A DNA stretch of 64,000 bases from Paramesorhizobium sp049065735 (GTDB lineage: Bacteria; Pseudomonadota; Alphaproteobacteria; Rhizobiales; Rhizobiaceae), in assembly GCF_049065735.1 (NCBI RefSeq), contig NZ_JBAKHD010000005.1, positions 248,001 through 312,000 of the forward strand, in the 5' to 3' direction. Positions 25,256-33,943 of the stretch are shown here, one piece after another. Under the pieces are notes generated by a model, which saw only the letters and a list, made by a program, of their open reading frames with translations, did not search any database and was not told where the DNA came from. Numbering within the stretch: the first letter of the stretch is position 1; each line of letters begins with the position of its first letter. Made by a program: the position numbers and the translations under genes.

Positions 25256-25480
25256 ATGAAGAAGTTTTTGATCGTATCGGCTGCCGCGCTTTCGGTGCTG
25301 GGCTTGGCCGCCTGCAACGACAGCGGCAACAATAACAATGCGAACCCACCGGCGGAGCAGCCACCGGCAACGCAGCCTTCGACGCCCTCGACGCCGTCGC
25401 AGCCGCCCGCAAACAACACGACGCCTTCCCAGCCTGGCACGTCGCCCTCGCAGCCTGGCACGACGACCCCCAGCCAGTAA
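25256..25480 (+). CDS. Small proline/threonine-rich lipoprotein
   Basis: 74 residues. MKKFLIVSAAALSVLGLAACN is a clear type II signal with lipobox LAAC. After cleavage, the mature part is a low-complexity N, P, T, S, Q-rich tail with repeated TPSQPGT units and no folded domain, resembling a spacer or wall-spanning linker. GGAGAG precedes the ATG. A strong terminator follows. Function unknown; surface or periplasmic location is inferred. Confidence 0.82.
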   Translation: MKKFLIVSAAALSVLGLAACNDSGNNNNANPPAEQPPATQPSTPSTPSQPPANNTTPSQPGTSPSQPGTTTPSQ

Positions 25481-25519
25481 GGCGAGCGTGAATATCCCAA
25501 AGGGGATGCGGCATCCAGA

Positions 25520-25555
25520 AACGCTCCGGCAGAAATGCCGGAGCGTTTTTATTTG
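25520..25555 (+). terminator. Rho-independent terminator of the proline-rich lipoprotein
   Basis: AACGCTCCGGCA (25520-25531) and its exact complement 25536-25547 enclose a GAAA tetraloop, followed by TTTATTTG. This is the best intrinsic terminator in the window. Confidence 0.95.
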
Positions 25556-25676
25556 TAAAATTAAATATTTATCGCAGTACTTAAAGCTTATCTCATGATT
25601 GTACTTTAATAATCCTGGCGATTTCACGCGGGTTTACTGCGGAAATTTCGAGATAATCGTCCAAGAGGATTATACC

Positions 25677-25964
25677 ATGAAGAAGTACATTCTTGCGATG
25701 GCCGCGGTTTCCCTGCTCGCCCTTACCGGTTGCTCGGACAACGAGACGGGCGGCAATACGGCGGCTGCGGTCGAGAACGAAGTGTCCAAGATCGACCAGA
25801 CGCTGGCAAGCTCGATGACGCCGGAGCAGAAGGCTGCCGCCGTCAACGAGGCGCGTTCCGCTGCAGAAGCCGCCGCCAGGGCCGCCGGCCAGAGCGACGC
25901 GCTGGTGCAGCAGGCAGGCGACGCGGCCGCACTGGAGGCCAAGAAGGCGCTGGGCGTGCAGTAA
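25677..25964 (+). CDS. Small alanine-rich lipoprotein
   Basis: 95 residues. MKKYILAMAAVSLLALTGCSDN carries a lipobox LTGC, so C19 would be lipidated. The mature part (EVSKIDQTLASSMTPEQKAAAVNEARSAAEAAARAAGQSDALVQQAG) is predicted helical and alanine-rich, possibly a coiled coil. AAGAGGAT lies before the ATG. It follows the other lipoprotein in the same orientation but is separated by a terminator. No known domain. Confidence 0.78.
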   Translation: MKKYILAMAAVSLLALTGCSDNETGGNTAAAVENEVSKIDQTLASSMTPEQKAAAVNEARSAAEAAARAAGQSDALVQQAGDAAALEAKKALGVQ

Positions 25965-25997
25965 GAGCGGTTCGGTCTGTGACGCTGGCCGGGGGCT

Positions 25998-26981
25998 CTA
26001 GACCACCGGCGGCTTGACCAGATCCAGATGACGGAGCATCGCGACGAATGCTTTCAGGCGTTCGTCGCGATATGCATTTATATCCATGCCTTCATAATCG
26101 AGAAAGCCGCGTTTGGTCTTGAGGCCGATGCGGCCCTGCGCCATGTTGCTGTCGATGATATCGGGCGAGGCGTAGCAGGGGCTGTTCAGCTCTCTGGCGA
26201 GGTCGCGGCTGGCATAGAACAGCGTGTCGCCGCCACCCCAATCGATGAATTCCAGAACCCCAAGCACGGCGAAGCGGAAGCCAAGGCCATATTTTGTCGC
26301 CTTGTCGATATCCTCGGCGCTGGCGACACCTTGTTCAACCAGCCGCGCGGCTTCGTTCATCGCCAGCGTCTGGATGCGCGGCACGATATAGCCGGGCGAC
26401 GCTGCGCAGATGACTGGCATCTTGCCGATGGTTTCGAGCATCTTCTTGAGGCGCGCGGTCACTGCCGGATCGGTCTTTTTGCCGGGCGACATTTCGACGA
26501 GGGGCATGAGATAGGCCGGGTTTAGCCAATGCGCGTTGAGAAAGCGCTCGGGCTGCGAAACGGCGCTGGAGAGATCATCGACGAGAATGGTCGATGTGGT
26601 CGATGCGATGATCGGCGAAGGACCAGCGAGCGCGGAGGCGCTTGCCAGCGCGCCGCGCTTGATGTCGAGCACTTCGGGCAGGGCTTCGATGATGAGAGCG
26701 GCTGACGAAAGTGCATCCTTCGCCTCCTGCCGGGATACGATGCCGACGCGCGACATGATCGTATCGATCCGAGCGGCATCGAACATGCCAAAGCCGGAAA
26801 GGTTGGAGAGCACGCCGCGAATTCCATTGAGGGCGCCGGCTTTGAGCGTCCTGAAATCGTCTTCGCTGCGCTCCTTGAAATCCACGAGCTTCACCGGATG
26901 CCCGGCATAGGCCCACACCACGGCGATGCCGCAGCCCATGCGCCCCGCGCCGAGGCAGGCGATTGGTTCAGGATCGGTCAT
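25998..26981 (-). CDS. 3-hydroxyacyl-CoA (3-hydroxybutyryl-CoA) dehydrogenase
   Basis: 327 residues. N-terminal Rossmann fold ACLGAGRMGCGIAVVWAYAGHPVKLVDF, then STTSTILVDDLSS, and the catalytic region NAHWLNPAYLMPLVEMSPG (H, N, as in HADH), and a C-terminal 6-phosphogluconate dehydrogenase-like domain around PGYIVPRIQTLAMNEAARLVEQGVASAEDIDKATKYGLGFRFAVLG. It oxidises 3-hydroxyacyl-CoA with NAD+. No beta-oxidation genes flank it. AGGAAAA lies near the start. Confidence 0.88.
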   Translation of the reverse strand: MTDPEPIACLGAGRMGCGIAVVWAYAGHPVKLVDFKERSEDDFRTLKAGALNGIRGVLSNLSGFGMFDAARIDTIMSRVGIVSRQEAKDALSSAALIIEALPEVLDIKRGALASASALAGPSPIIASTTSTILVDDLSSAVSQPERFLNAHWLNPAYLMPLVEMSPGKKTDPAVTARLKKMLETIGKMPVICAASPGYIVPRIQTLAMNEAARLVEQGVASAEDIDKATKYGLGFRFAVLGVLEFIDWGGGDTLFYASRDLARELNSPCYASPDIIDSNMAQGRIGLKTKRGFLDYEGMDINAYRDERLKAFVAMLRHLDLVKPPVV

Positions 26982-27216
26982 TGCGTTTTCCTGTGTTGAT
27001 GCCTGTCCTTGCGTGGATATAGGTCTGACTATGGCATTGGTTATTCAAAAGGAGGTGATGAGAATTTAAATATAAAAATAGTATATTATGGGTTTACTAG
27101 GTAAAATCTGAAATTTTCTCCGTTCTGATCACTTCTATTTGACGGTGATGCTTGAGGACTATGCGCGCCGCCTACCTATGTGAAAGGCCAGGAGAGGATG
27201 AGCATAGGAGACTATC

Positions 27217-28128
27217 ATGGCCTATATCATTCACGGAGCCACCGGCGCCCAGGGCGCCCCGCTATATAACCTCCTCCTCGAAAGCGGAAAATCGGTTCTC
27301 GGCGCAGTCCGGGACATTTCCAGCCTTAAGGGAAAGCCTGCCATCAAGGTGGATCTTGGTTCGGTCAACTCGCTGGTTGCCGCTTATCGGGACGCTGACG
27401 GGGTGTTCATCCATATCCCGTTGGGAGCGGAGGAGGGCCGCGTTCAATATGCCCGCAACATTGTCGAAGCCATCCGCCAGGGCAGGCCAAAGCGGGTGGT
27501 CATCACCACGAGCGGTGCCGTCATCGATCAGCCGGGTACGCCGCTGCAAACCCCTGACGACAGCGCTATTGCGATCCTGATACGCGGCGTCGAGGAAAGC
27601 GGCGTGTCTCATGCCATCATGGCGACGCGGCTCTATCTGGAAAATCTGCTTTTGCCACCAGTCTTCAAGCCGATAAAGCTGGAGGACGCTCTGCGCTATC
27701 CGCTTGCCGGGAATTTCGCTGCCTCGTGGTGCTCGCATCTTGACGTCGCCGATGTTGCCGCACGCCTGCTAACGGACACCGCGATCAGCGGCATTGTGGG
27801 CGTGGGACAGTTGCCGGGCTTGACCGGGCCGCAACTTGCCGATGGCTTCGCAAGCGCGCTCGGGCACGATGTTTCCTATGAAACGATAACGCCCGAAGAA
27901 TTCGGCGCGCTACTTTCACCGATACTGGGCGCGCCGGCGGCGGCAGGCGTCGTCAAGTTTTACAATACGCTGGCACAGGTGCCGGAGGACGTCATCGCCG
28001 AGAAGACCAGCGCGCAACGCCTCTTAAACATCAAGCCGCGGACCATCGCGGCGTGGCTGGCGGAGAAGTTCCGCGGGAGCAAGGCGTCGCCTTCGGCTAC
28101 CGAAGCGCGTTCGCCGGTTCACCTCTAA
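27217..28128 (+). CDS. NmrA-like NAD(P)-binding protein
   Basis: 303 residues. The N-terminal GATGAQGAPLYNLLLESG glycine motif, VDLGSVNSLVAAYRDADGVFIHIPL and RPKRVVITTSGAVID fit the atypical SDR/NmrA family, which act as redox sensors or as reductases. A second half with ATRLYLENLLLPPVFKPI and SHLDVADVAARLLTD is typical. AGGAGA precedes the ATG by 5 nt. It is preceded by a 235-bp gap with low-GC sequence (27055-27120). Function not specified by sequence. Confidence 0.85.
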   Translation: MAYIIHGATGAQGAPLYNLLLESGKSVLGAVRDISSLKGKPAIKVDLGSVNSLVAAYRDADGVFIHIPLGAEEGRVQYARNIVEAIRQGRPKRVVITTSGAVIDQPGTPLQTPDDSAIAILIRGVEESGVSHAIMATRLYLENLLLPPVFKPIKLEDALRYPLAGNFAASWCSHLDVADVAARLLTDTAISGIVGVGQLPGLTGPQLADGFASALGHDVSYETITPEEFGALLSPILGAPAAAGVVKFYNTLAQVPEDVIAEKTSAQRLLNIKPRTIAAWLAEKFRGSKASPSATEARSPVHL

Positions 28129-28309
28129 ACATTCTCCGCCATCCGGCGGGGCGAGCGGCTGGCAAAGCGTGCCCGCCGCTCGTTTGTGCGGTCTGGTGTA
28201 ACCGGAAATCTGGAGCATTCATGCTGTTGCGGCTAGCGGGAAATCGAAAACGTCCAAGCTTCCATCATGCCAAGCGCCCCTCTTGACCGATTGTCATCTC
28301 CTCTCTATT

Positions 28310-28330
28310 AATTGCAAATAATTTGCAATT
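28310..28330. promoter_or_regulatory. Candidate Mur (manganese) operator of mntH
   Basis: AATTGCAAAT-A-ATTTGCAATT is a perfect 10+1+10 palindrome ending 11 bp before the mntH start. Mur, a Fur-family Mn regulator, represses mntH in Brucella abortus and binds sequences of TGCAAAT character in rhizobia (established). The palindrome also lies close to the Fur/Irr consensus type, so those regulators are alternatives. Confidence 0.75.
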
Positions 28331-28341
28331 GCATAAATCGG

Positions 28342-29733
28342 ATGAAATACATGGACCAGTATGCATCGGCGGCGAGGAAACCGGCGGCGGGAGAAGCCGG
28401 GCGTGAGTTAACGCTTAACGGATGGCGGCGTGAGCGCGGGGAGGCTTCGCTTTCCGAGGTTCACAGGACGATTGCCGTGCGCAAGACCGGGCCCAGCTGG
28501 CGCAAGGCGCTGGCCTTTTTCGGGCCCGGCTATCTCGTCGCCGTCGGCTATATGGACCCCGGCAACTGGGCGACGTCGCTCGCCGGGGGCTCGCAATTCG
28601 GCTATACTCTGCTGGTCGTCGCGCTCCTTTCCAACATCATGGCGGTCATTCTCCAATCGCTGTGCGCGCGGTTGGGCATCGCAACGGGCCGCGACCTGGC
28701 GCAGGCGTGCCGCGATGCTTACCCTGGTTGGGTGTCCTTTCCGCTATGGGTGCTGGCCGAAATCGCCATCTGCGCCACCGATCTGGCCGAAGTCATCGGT
28801 ACGGCCATCGGCCTCAACCTGCTTTTCGGCCTTCCGCTCGAAATCGGCGTGATCCTCACCGCGCTTGACGTGCTCTTGGTGCTCTATCTGCAAAACAAGG
28901 GCTTCCGCCTCGTCGAGGCGTTCATCATCGCCCTTCTGGGCGTCATCGCGGTCTGCTTTCTCGTTCAGATCGTCATGGCCGATCCGGAATGGGGCGCGGT
29001 GCTGCGCGGCTTCGCGCCGACAACCGACATCGTCACCAATCCTAATATGCTCTATCTCGCGCTCGGCATCATCGGCGCGACGGTCATGCCGCACAATCTC
29101 TATCTGCATTCGGGCATCGTCCAGACGCGCGATTTCGGCGACACGATAGAGGAAAAACGCTCCGCCATCCGCTATTCCACGCTCGATTCCACTATCGCGC
29201 TCACCTTCGCGCTCGCCGTCAATGCGTCGATCCTCATCCTCGCCGCCGCCAGTTTCCACACGACCGGCCACACCAATGTCGAGGATCTGGGGGAGGCCCA
29301 TACGCTGCTGAGTCCGTTGCTCGGTTCGGCGATGGCACCCACCCTTTTCGCCATCGCGCTTCTGTGCTGCGGCCTCAACTCTACTATCACAGCCACCATG
29401 GCCGGGCAGATCGTCATGGAGGGCTTCCTGCATATCCGTCTCAAGCCCTGGCTCCGGCGGCTCATCACCCGCGTCATCGCCATCGTGCCCGCGGCTGTCG
29501 TCACGATCCTCTACGGCTCATCCGGCACGGCGAAGCTTCTTATCCTGTCGCAGGTGGTACTGAGCCTGCAACTGCCCTTCGCCGTCATCCCGCTGGTGGC
29601 CTTCACCGCCAACGGCGCCAAGATGGGCCCCCTCGTCGCCCCGCGCTGGCTGACAGCGCTGGCCGCCATCACCGCCGTCATCATCGTGGTGCTGAACATC
29701 AAGCTGGTGATCGATTTCGCAATGGGGAATTGA
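28342..29733 (+). CDS. mntH: Mn2+/divalent metal transporter, Nramp family
   Basis: 463 residues and 11 predicted membrane helices. The metal site of Nramp proteins is visible as DPGN in TM1 ([18 protein letters not shown]) and MPHN in TM6 ([13 protein letters not shown]). It imports Mn2+ (and Fe2+) with protons through the inner membrane. The start may be 28342 or 28351, neither with a strong ribosome site. A perfect palindrome immediately upstream probably binds Mur. In Brucella, MntH supports manganese supply and virulence (established). Confidence 0.95.
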   Translation: MKYMDQYASAARKPAAGEAGRELTLNGWRRERGEASLSEVHRTIAVRKTGPSWRKALAFFGPGYLVAVGYMDPGNWATSLAGGSQFGYTLLVVALLSNIMAVILQSLCARLGIATGRDLAQACRDAYPGWVSFPLWVLAEIAICATDLAEVIGTAIGLNLLFGLPLEIGVILTALDVLLVLYLQNKGFRLVEAFIIALLGVIAVCFLVQIVMADPEWGAVLRGFAPTTDIVTNPNMLYLALGIIGATVMPHNLYLHSGIVQTRDFGDTIEEKRSAIRYSTLDSTIALTFALAVNASILILAAASFHTTGHTNVEDLGEAHTLLSPLLGSAMAPTLFAIALLCCGLNSTITATMAGQIVMEGFLHIRLKPWLRRLITRVIAIVPAAVVTILYGSSGTAKLLILSQVVLSLQLPFAVIPLVAFTANGAKMGPLVAPRWLTALAAITAVIIVVLNIKLVIDFAMGN

Positions 29734-29801
29734 GGGCAAGGCCTGTCGCTACTTCCCTGGAAATGCGTTATGATTCCGCCAGGACGGGAAGGGAGGATCG
29801 T

Positions 29802-30611
29802 ATGGCGGATGAGGAAAAACCGGCATCGGCGCTGATCGATGCTAGGATTGCGGAGCTGGGCGGCTGGCGCGGAGAGACGCTGGCAAAGGTCCGCGCGATC
29901 GTCAAATCCGCCGACCCTGGAATCGTCGAGGAATGGAAATGGGAAAACCCGGTCTGGTCGCGCGGCGGCGTTATCTGCACCGGGGAGGCCTATAAGGCCG
30001 CCGTCAAGCTCACCTTTGCGAAAGGCGCATCGCTGGAAGACCCTGCGCGCCTGTTCACTTCCAGCCTCGAAGGCAAGGTGCGGCGCGCCATCGATATCCG
30101 CGAGGGCGACGCGATCGATGAAAAGGCGCTGGCGGAGTTGATCCGTGCCGCAGTGGCGCTCAATCTTGAAACGAAAAAGCCGAAGGCATCCGCTGCCAGG
30201 AAGGCGGCAGACGAGCCCAGGCTTCTTTCGGGCGGCAATCCGCAAATCGCCAAGGGCTATGGAGACGCCCCCGTGCAGGCCTATATCGCGGCGATGCCCG
30301 GCTGGAAAAGCGCCATCGGCCAGCGGATCGATGAGATTATCGTTCGCGAGGTTCCCAATGTCCGCAAGGCGGTCAAATGGAACTCGCCGCTCTACGGGGT
30401 GGAGGAGGAACGCTGGTTCCTCGGCCTCCATTGCTTTGCGAAATATATCAAGGTGAGCTTTTTCCGCGGCACGTCGCTCGATCCGGTGCCGCCGGGCGGA
30501 TCGAAGCAGAAGGAAGTGCGCTATCTCGATATCTACGAGGGCCAGTTCGACGAGGCGCAATTCGCCGACTGGGTGAGACAGGCGAGCAAAATGCCGGGCG
30601 AGAAGCTGTAG
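29802..30611 (+). CDS. Tandem DUF1801 (frataxin-like, YdhG-type) protein
   Basis: 269 residues with two DUF1801 copies: residues about 15-120 (SADPGIVEEWKWENPVWSRGGVICTGEAYKAAVKLTF... GDAIDEKALAELIRAAV) and about 155-265 (EVPNVRKAVKWNSPLYG... FRGTSLDPVPPGGSKQKEVRYLDIYEGQFDEAQFADWVRQA). Single-domain proteins such as B. subtilis YdhG/Fra are iron chaperones with a frataxin-like fold. A double-domain form could bind iron as a pseudodimer. GGGAGGAT precedes the ATG. It lies downstream of mntH, a metal importer, which is a suggestive but weak link. Confidence 0.82.
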   Translation: MADEEKPASALIDARIAELGGWRGETLAKVRAIVKSADPGIVEEWKWENPVWSRGGVICTGEAYKAAVKLTFAKGASLEDPARLFTSSLEGKVRRAIDIREGDAIDEKALAELIRAAVALNLETKKPKASAARKAADEPRLLSGGNPQIAKGYGDAPVQAYIAAMPGWKSAIGQRIDEIIVREVPNVRKAVKWNSPLYGVEEERWFLGLHCFAKYIKVSFFRGTSLDPVPPGGSKQKEVRYLDIYEGQFDEAQFADWVRQASKMPGEKL

Positions 30612-30676
30612 GGCCTCTTACTGCTTGAAACGTCCCGTTTCCCGCGACGTACCATTGAAAGCCCTTTGGAAAACAA

Positions 30677-31113
30677 TGTCAGTTGGCCTGTAAGCCGGGT
30701 TCTGTATGGCTGGGCTTTCGCCCAACGTGGCAGCCATTCATCTGGGACGGATGTCGCCACCCGCCTCTTGCAACCTACCCGGACGGCTGATCCGGAAACC
30801 GATCGCCGGGCTTGCGCCCGGCACGCCGTCCCTATTCGGTCTTGCTCCCGATGGGGTTTACCTTGCCGCCGCCGTTGCCGGAGGCGCGGTGGGCTCTTAC
30901 CCCACCCTTTCACCCTTACCCCGCCAGCAAACCGGTCCGTTGCAACGCAATGAACGGGCCGGTTTGCAGGCGGGGCGGTCTGCTTTCTGTGGCACTTTCC
31001 CTGGGGTCGCCCCCGCCGGGCGTTACCCGGCATCGTGTTTCCATGGAGCCCGGACTTTCCTCACCTGCCGCCTTTCGGCATATGACAGGCGCGGCTGCCC
31101 GGCCAACTGACAT
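30677..31113 (-). ncRNA. rnpB: RNase P RNA (class A)
   Basis: The ends ATGTCAGTTGGCC (plus strand 30677-30688 region) and GGCCAACTGACAT (31101-31113) pair as helix P1. On the minus strand, near the 5' end, GAGGAAAGTCCGGGCTCC is the universal P4/CR-I block, and near the 3' end CAGAACCCGGCTTACAGGCC is the 3' conserved block with the ACA motif. The P12 region is a long stem (GCAAACCGG/CCGGTTTGC). About 437 nt, normal for alphaproteobacteria. It processes tRNA 5' ends. Exact ends are estimated from P1. Confidence 0.96.
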
Positions 31114-31148
31114 AGGTCTATAAAGGTGCTTTGCCGGGAAAACGCAAT

Positions 31149-31178
31149 AAAAAAGCCGGACATGCGCCCGGCTTTTTT
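31149..31178 (-). terminator. Rho-independent terminator downstream of the lytic transglycosylase
   Basis: AAAAAAGCCGG (31149-31159) pairs with CCGGCTTTTTT (31168-31178) around an 8-nt loop. It lies 22 bp beyond the stop of the minus-strand gene and 36 bp before rnpB; A/T runs on both sides allow bidirectional use. Confidence 0.9.
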
Positions 31179-31200
31179 CGTCCATGCATTGCTTCGCTGC

Positions 31201-32013
31201 TTAGAACGAGCGCATGTAGACCTTCACCTGGTTGCAGTATCTGGCCGAGATCGGGTTCATGCGCGTCGCGCCATGGCCGGCATTGTATTTGAGGATGGTG
31301 CCGCAAATCGAACCGCCGGAAAGCTCCCGCGCCATGGCAAGGTACTTCATGCCATATTGCACGTTGACCACGGGGTTGTAGAGTTCGCGCGCCGATCCGG
31401 TGTAGCCAAGGCTGCGCGCCGTCGAGAGCTTGACCTGCATCAGGCCGATCTCGCCTGCCGAACCGCGCACGTCGGGATCGTAATTGCTTTCGTGGTGGAC
31501 CACCGCGTGGGCCAGCGGCAGCGGAACGCCATAGGTTTCGGCGTAATGGTTGATGATGCCGGAGAAGGGCTTGTCTTCCGCCGCAGCCGGTACCTGGTTG
31601 GACACGGGGAGGAGCTTGCTTAACAGGCCGCCCTCGGTGCTGTTCTTGGTGATGATGTCGTCACGCACCTTGATGTTGACCGGGATTTTGCCCCAATGCT
31701 CGACCCTGCCTTCCGCGCGTCTGGGCACCGGAACTTTCCGCAAGGCAACAGGCTCGAGGCGAGCCTTCTGCGCACGCTTTGCAGGCTTCGCCTTGCGCAC
31801 CGCATGGCGGACTTTTGCGCGATGCTCCGTCTTGACCTCGGAGGTTCTGACGATGTGCGCCACGCCCTCTCTCTTGGCCTTCTTCATTGCGTGAACCGGA
31901 CGTTTCTCGGTAACGTGCCGTTTCTCGTGGTGAGGTGCCGCCTGTGCCGCGTTGAGGCCAAGCATTCCCATCGCGCCGACGACGGCGCACACAAAACCAA
32001 TTTTTTTACTCAT
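31201..32013 (-). CDS. Lytic transglycosylase, SLT family (soluble-type domain)
   Basis: 270 residues. Signal peptide MSKKIGFVCAVVGAMGMLGLNAAQA, then a K/R-rich linker (residues 30-105, e.g. KAKREGVAHIVRTSEVKTEHRAKVRHAVRKAKPAK) that may bind peptidoglycan or other polyanions, then an SLT_1 domain: LPLAHAVVHHESNYDPDVRG (catalytic E), GSAGEIGLMQVKLSTARSLGY, and LAKYNAGHG-like LKYNAGHGATR. It acts in the periplasm on glycan strands. A clean terminator follows, and rnpB lies beyond. Confidence 0.92.
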   Translation of the reverse strand: MSKKIGFVCAVVGAMGMLGLNAAQAAPHHEKRHVTEKRPVHAMKKAKREGVAHIVRTSEVKTEHRAKVRHAVRKAKPAKRAQKARLEPVALRKVPVPRRAEGRVEHWGKIPVNIKVRDDIITKNSTEGGLLSKLLPVSNQVPAAAEDKPFSGIINHYAETYGVPLPLAHAVVHHESNYDPDVRGSAGEIGLMQVKLSTARSLGYTGSARELYNPVVNVQYGMKYLAMARELSGGSICGTILKYNAGHGATRMNPISARYCNQVKVYMRSF

Positions 32014-32255
32014 ACCCTAACCGTTTTACACTGTTTCGGTAGTGGCCGCCCCTTTCTCTAAAACGCCGGCCCGTTTCGTTCCTTTACGAGGCGGGTGGAG
32101 TTGAACCACTAAGAATGCCTCAGGAAACTGTCCGTTGATCTGGCCGCGAAATGCAGCCAGAGATTGGCGGGGCAAGTAACTTTCCATTAACTTTTGTAAC
32201 AAATGGATTAAACCTACCGAAGTAGTAGGTTAATAAACTATTGATTTTCAATATT
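32014..32255. other. Intergenic region between transglycosylase and amidase genes
   Basis: A 242-bp gap. It carries the AACCTAC/GTAGGTT hairpin and an AT-rich part (32170-32260). I see no gene in it. Confidence 0.5.
32211..32231 (-). terminator. Short hairpin terminator candidate downstream of the amidase gene
   Basis: AACCTAC (32211-32217) pairs with GTAGGTT (32225-32231); on the minus strand the loop contains TACTTCG. It lies 25 bp beyond the amidase stop; only a short AT-rich tail follows. Confidence 0.5.
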
Positions 32256-33035
32256 TTAGGTCGCGAGAGCGGGCAATGCCGAAAGCAGCCTGTGCAGTGT
32301 CTCAATGGTCGAGACATCGGCGACGCCATCGACTTTTTGCGGGCGAAAATGGCGCTGAAACGCCTTGACGGCCGCTTCCGTCTCCATGCCGAGTATGCCG
32401 TCGACCGGGGTGTAGTAGCCGTAAAGCGCCAGCATGGATTGCAGCGCCTCGACGGGTTGCCCCCGATCGCCCAGCGCGAGGAAGCGTCCGCCGCGGATCG
32501 GCGAGGGTTCCACCCAATGGCCGAGGCCGGCGCGATAAAGCCGCTCCCAGGGAAATTTCTCGCCCGGGTCGATCTTGCGTAAGGGGGCTATATCCGAATG
32601 GGCGAGAATTTTTCGCGGCTCGATGGAATGGCGCGCGCAGATATCGCGGCTGAGCGCGATCACCGCCTCGATCTGGGTATCCGGAAAGTCGGGGAAATCG
32701 GCGAGCGGGCCTGGATTGACGATCTCGATACCCACAGAGCAGGAATTGATGTCGGTCTCGCCGAGCCAGAAACTCTGGCCCGCATGCCAGGCGCGCTTGC
32801 TTTCAGCGACCATCTGCACGACGCGGCCATCCTCATGCACGACATAATGCGCCGAGACCTCTCTCTCCGGCGTCGACAGAAGCTCCTCGGCGACCGCGCC
32901 GTTTTCCGTGCCCGTATAATGAAGGATCAGGATGGAGACCTGCTTGCCATCCTTGCGCGGGCCGAAATTGGGGGAGGGACGAACCGTCGCACCGGGATAG
33001 TCCGGCGCAAAGGCGGCATTCTCATTGTCGCTCAT
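32256..33035 (-). CDS. N-acetylmuramoyl-L-alanine amidase (AmiD/AmpD type) with peptidoglycan-binding domain
   Basis: 259 residues. Amidase_2 domain (about 25-175) with Zn ligands H in SILILHYTGTENG and H in RKILAHSDIAPLRKIDPGEKFPW, and a C-terminal PG_binding_1 domain (LGDRGQPVEALQSMLALYGYYTPVDGILGMETEAAVKAFQRHF). No signal peptide is seen, so it may be cytoplasmic like AmpD (muropeptide recycling) or exported another way. Start chosen at 33035 (MSDNENA); it overlaps the stop of the upstream DjlA-like gene by 4 bp. Confidence 0.92.
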   Translation of the reverse strand: MSDNENAAFAPDYPGATVRPSPNFGPRKDGKQVSILILHYTGTENGAVAEELLSTPEREVSAHYVVHEDGRVVQMVAESKRAWHAGQSFWLGETDINSCSVGIEIVNPGPLADFPDFPDTQIEAVIALSRDICARHSIEPRKILAHSDIAPLRKIDPGEKFPWERLYRAGLGHWVEPSPIRGGRFLALGDRGQPVEALQSMLALYGYYTPVDGILGMETEAAVKAFQRHFRPQKVDGVADVSTIETLHRLLSALPALAT

Positions 33036-33742
33036 GCGGCCTTCAATTCCTTTTCGATCTTTTCCCATGCGCCATTTATGGCCGCGATGCGATTGTTGGC
33101 GATGGCGAGAAACTCCTGCGGCACGCCGCGCGACACCAGGCGATCAGGGTGGTGCTCCGACGCCAGCTGGCGATAGCGCCGCCGCGCCTCATCGAAGCTG
33201 GCGCCGCGCGGCAGCCCAAGCACCCGGTAGGGGTCGGCCTCGCCCAGATCGACATGGCGCGCAGCGATAGTGTCGAAATGCGCCTCGTCGAAACCGAAGA
33301 TCTCGCCGACACGCGAGAGAAATGCCATTTCCTTCTCATGGACATAGGCGTCCGCCTTGGCAATGTAGAACAGCCCGTCGAGAATATCTTCGAGGCATTT
33401 GCAGTTGCGGTCCTGCGTGCCGCAGAGCTTCGCCATTTGCGCAGCATAGCTTTCATAGCCCGCTATGTCCTGCTTGGCGAGATTGTAGAGCCGCGCCACA
33501 TGGGCCTGGTCCTCCTGGGGCACGACGAAAATGTGCTGGAATGCTCGGATTTCCTGGTCGGTGACGATGCCATCCGCCCGTGCCATCTTGGCTGAAAGCG
33601 CGATCATGGCGATGGAAAAGGCAACCCGGCGTCGCGTCTCGGGATCGCCTTCGAACACCGTGCGCACGCCTTCGACGAGGCTCGTCAGAGCGCAGGACGC
33701 AAGGCTGGCTACGAAATCACCGACACGAACCCAGATCGACAT
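33032..33742 (-). CDS. DjlA-like co-chaperone: TerB domain plus DnaJ domain
   Basis: 236 residues. The N-terminal half (ETRRRVAFSIAMIALSAKMARADGIVTDQEIRAFQHIF and LDGLFYIAKADAYVHEKEMAFLSRVG) is a TerB/DjlA acidic helical domain. The C-terminal half is a J-domain with LGLPRGASFDEARRRYRQLASEHHPDRLVSRG, containing the HPD that activates DnaK. The N-terminal hydrophobic stretch is amphipathic rather than a clear anchor, unlike E. coli DjlA. It is the first gene of a two-gene operon with the amidase, linked by a 4-bp overlap. Confidence 0.9.
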   Translation of the reverse strand: MSIWVRVGDFVASLASCALTSLVEGVRTVFEGDPETRRRVAFSIAMIALSAKMARADGIVTDQEIRAFQHIFVVPQEDQAHVARLYNLAKQDIAGYESYAAQMAKLCGTQDRNCKCLEDILDGLFYIAKADAYVHEKEMAFLSRVGEIFGFDEAHFDTIAARHVDLGEADPYRVLGLPRGASFDEARRRYRQLASEHHPDRLVSRGVPQEFLAIANNRIAAINGAWEKIEKELKAA

Positions 33743-33860
33743 GGGGCTTTCTTATAGACAGGGGTGGGCAAGAGAACATGCGATACAAGCGCTATCTATA
33801 GATGAGCATTGAGAAAAACGGGAGTCCGTTTTCGGGAATAGTGTTTTCAGGAATGGAGGA

Positions 33861-33890
33861 AGCGGCAAGGAATCCTGCCGCTTTCGTCTT
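33861..33890 (+). terminator. Hairpin AGCGGCA/TGCCGCT with T-rich tail
   Basis: AGCGGCA (33861-33867) pairs with TGCCGCT (33876-33882), followed by TTCGTCTTTATTTTG on the plus strand. No plus-strand gene ends nearby, so its role as a terminator is unclear; it may mark the edge of the adjacent palindromic repeat. Confidence 0.4.
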
Positions 33891-33899
33891 TATTTTGTC

Positions 33900-33942
33900 G
33901 CATGATCTTGCCCAAAAAGTCTGCAACTTTTTGGCATCATGC
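33900..33942. repeat. Palindromic repeat, copy 1
   Basis: GCATGAT/ATCATGC outer arms, CCAAAAAGT/ACTTTTTGG inner arms and a CTGCA loop. The same element occurs at 50181-50223 with CCGAAAAGT/ACTTTTCGG, where both arm positions change together. It ends 1 bp before the feoB stop, so on the minus strand it follows feoB directly. The pattern resembles repeats common in Rhizobiales intergenic DNA. Confidence 0.8.
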
Positions 33943-33943
33943 T

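Noticed and set aside
30706..31110. Several open frames inside 30677-31113
   Set aside because: The region is the RNase P RNA gene.
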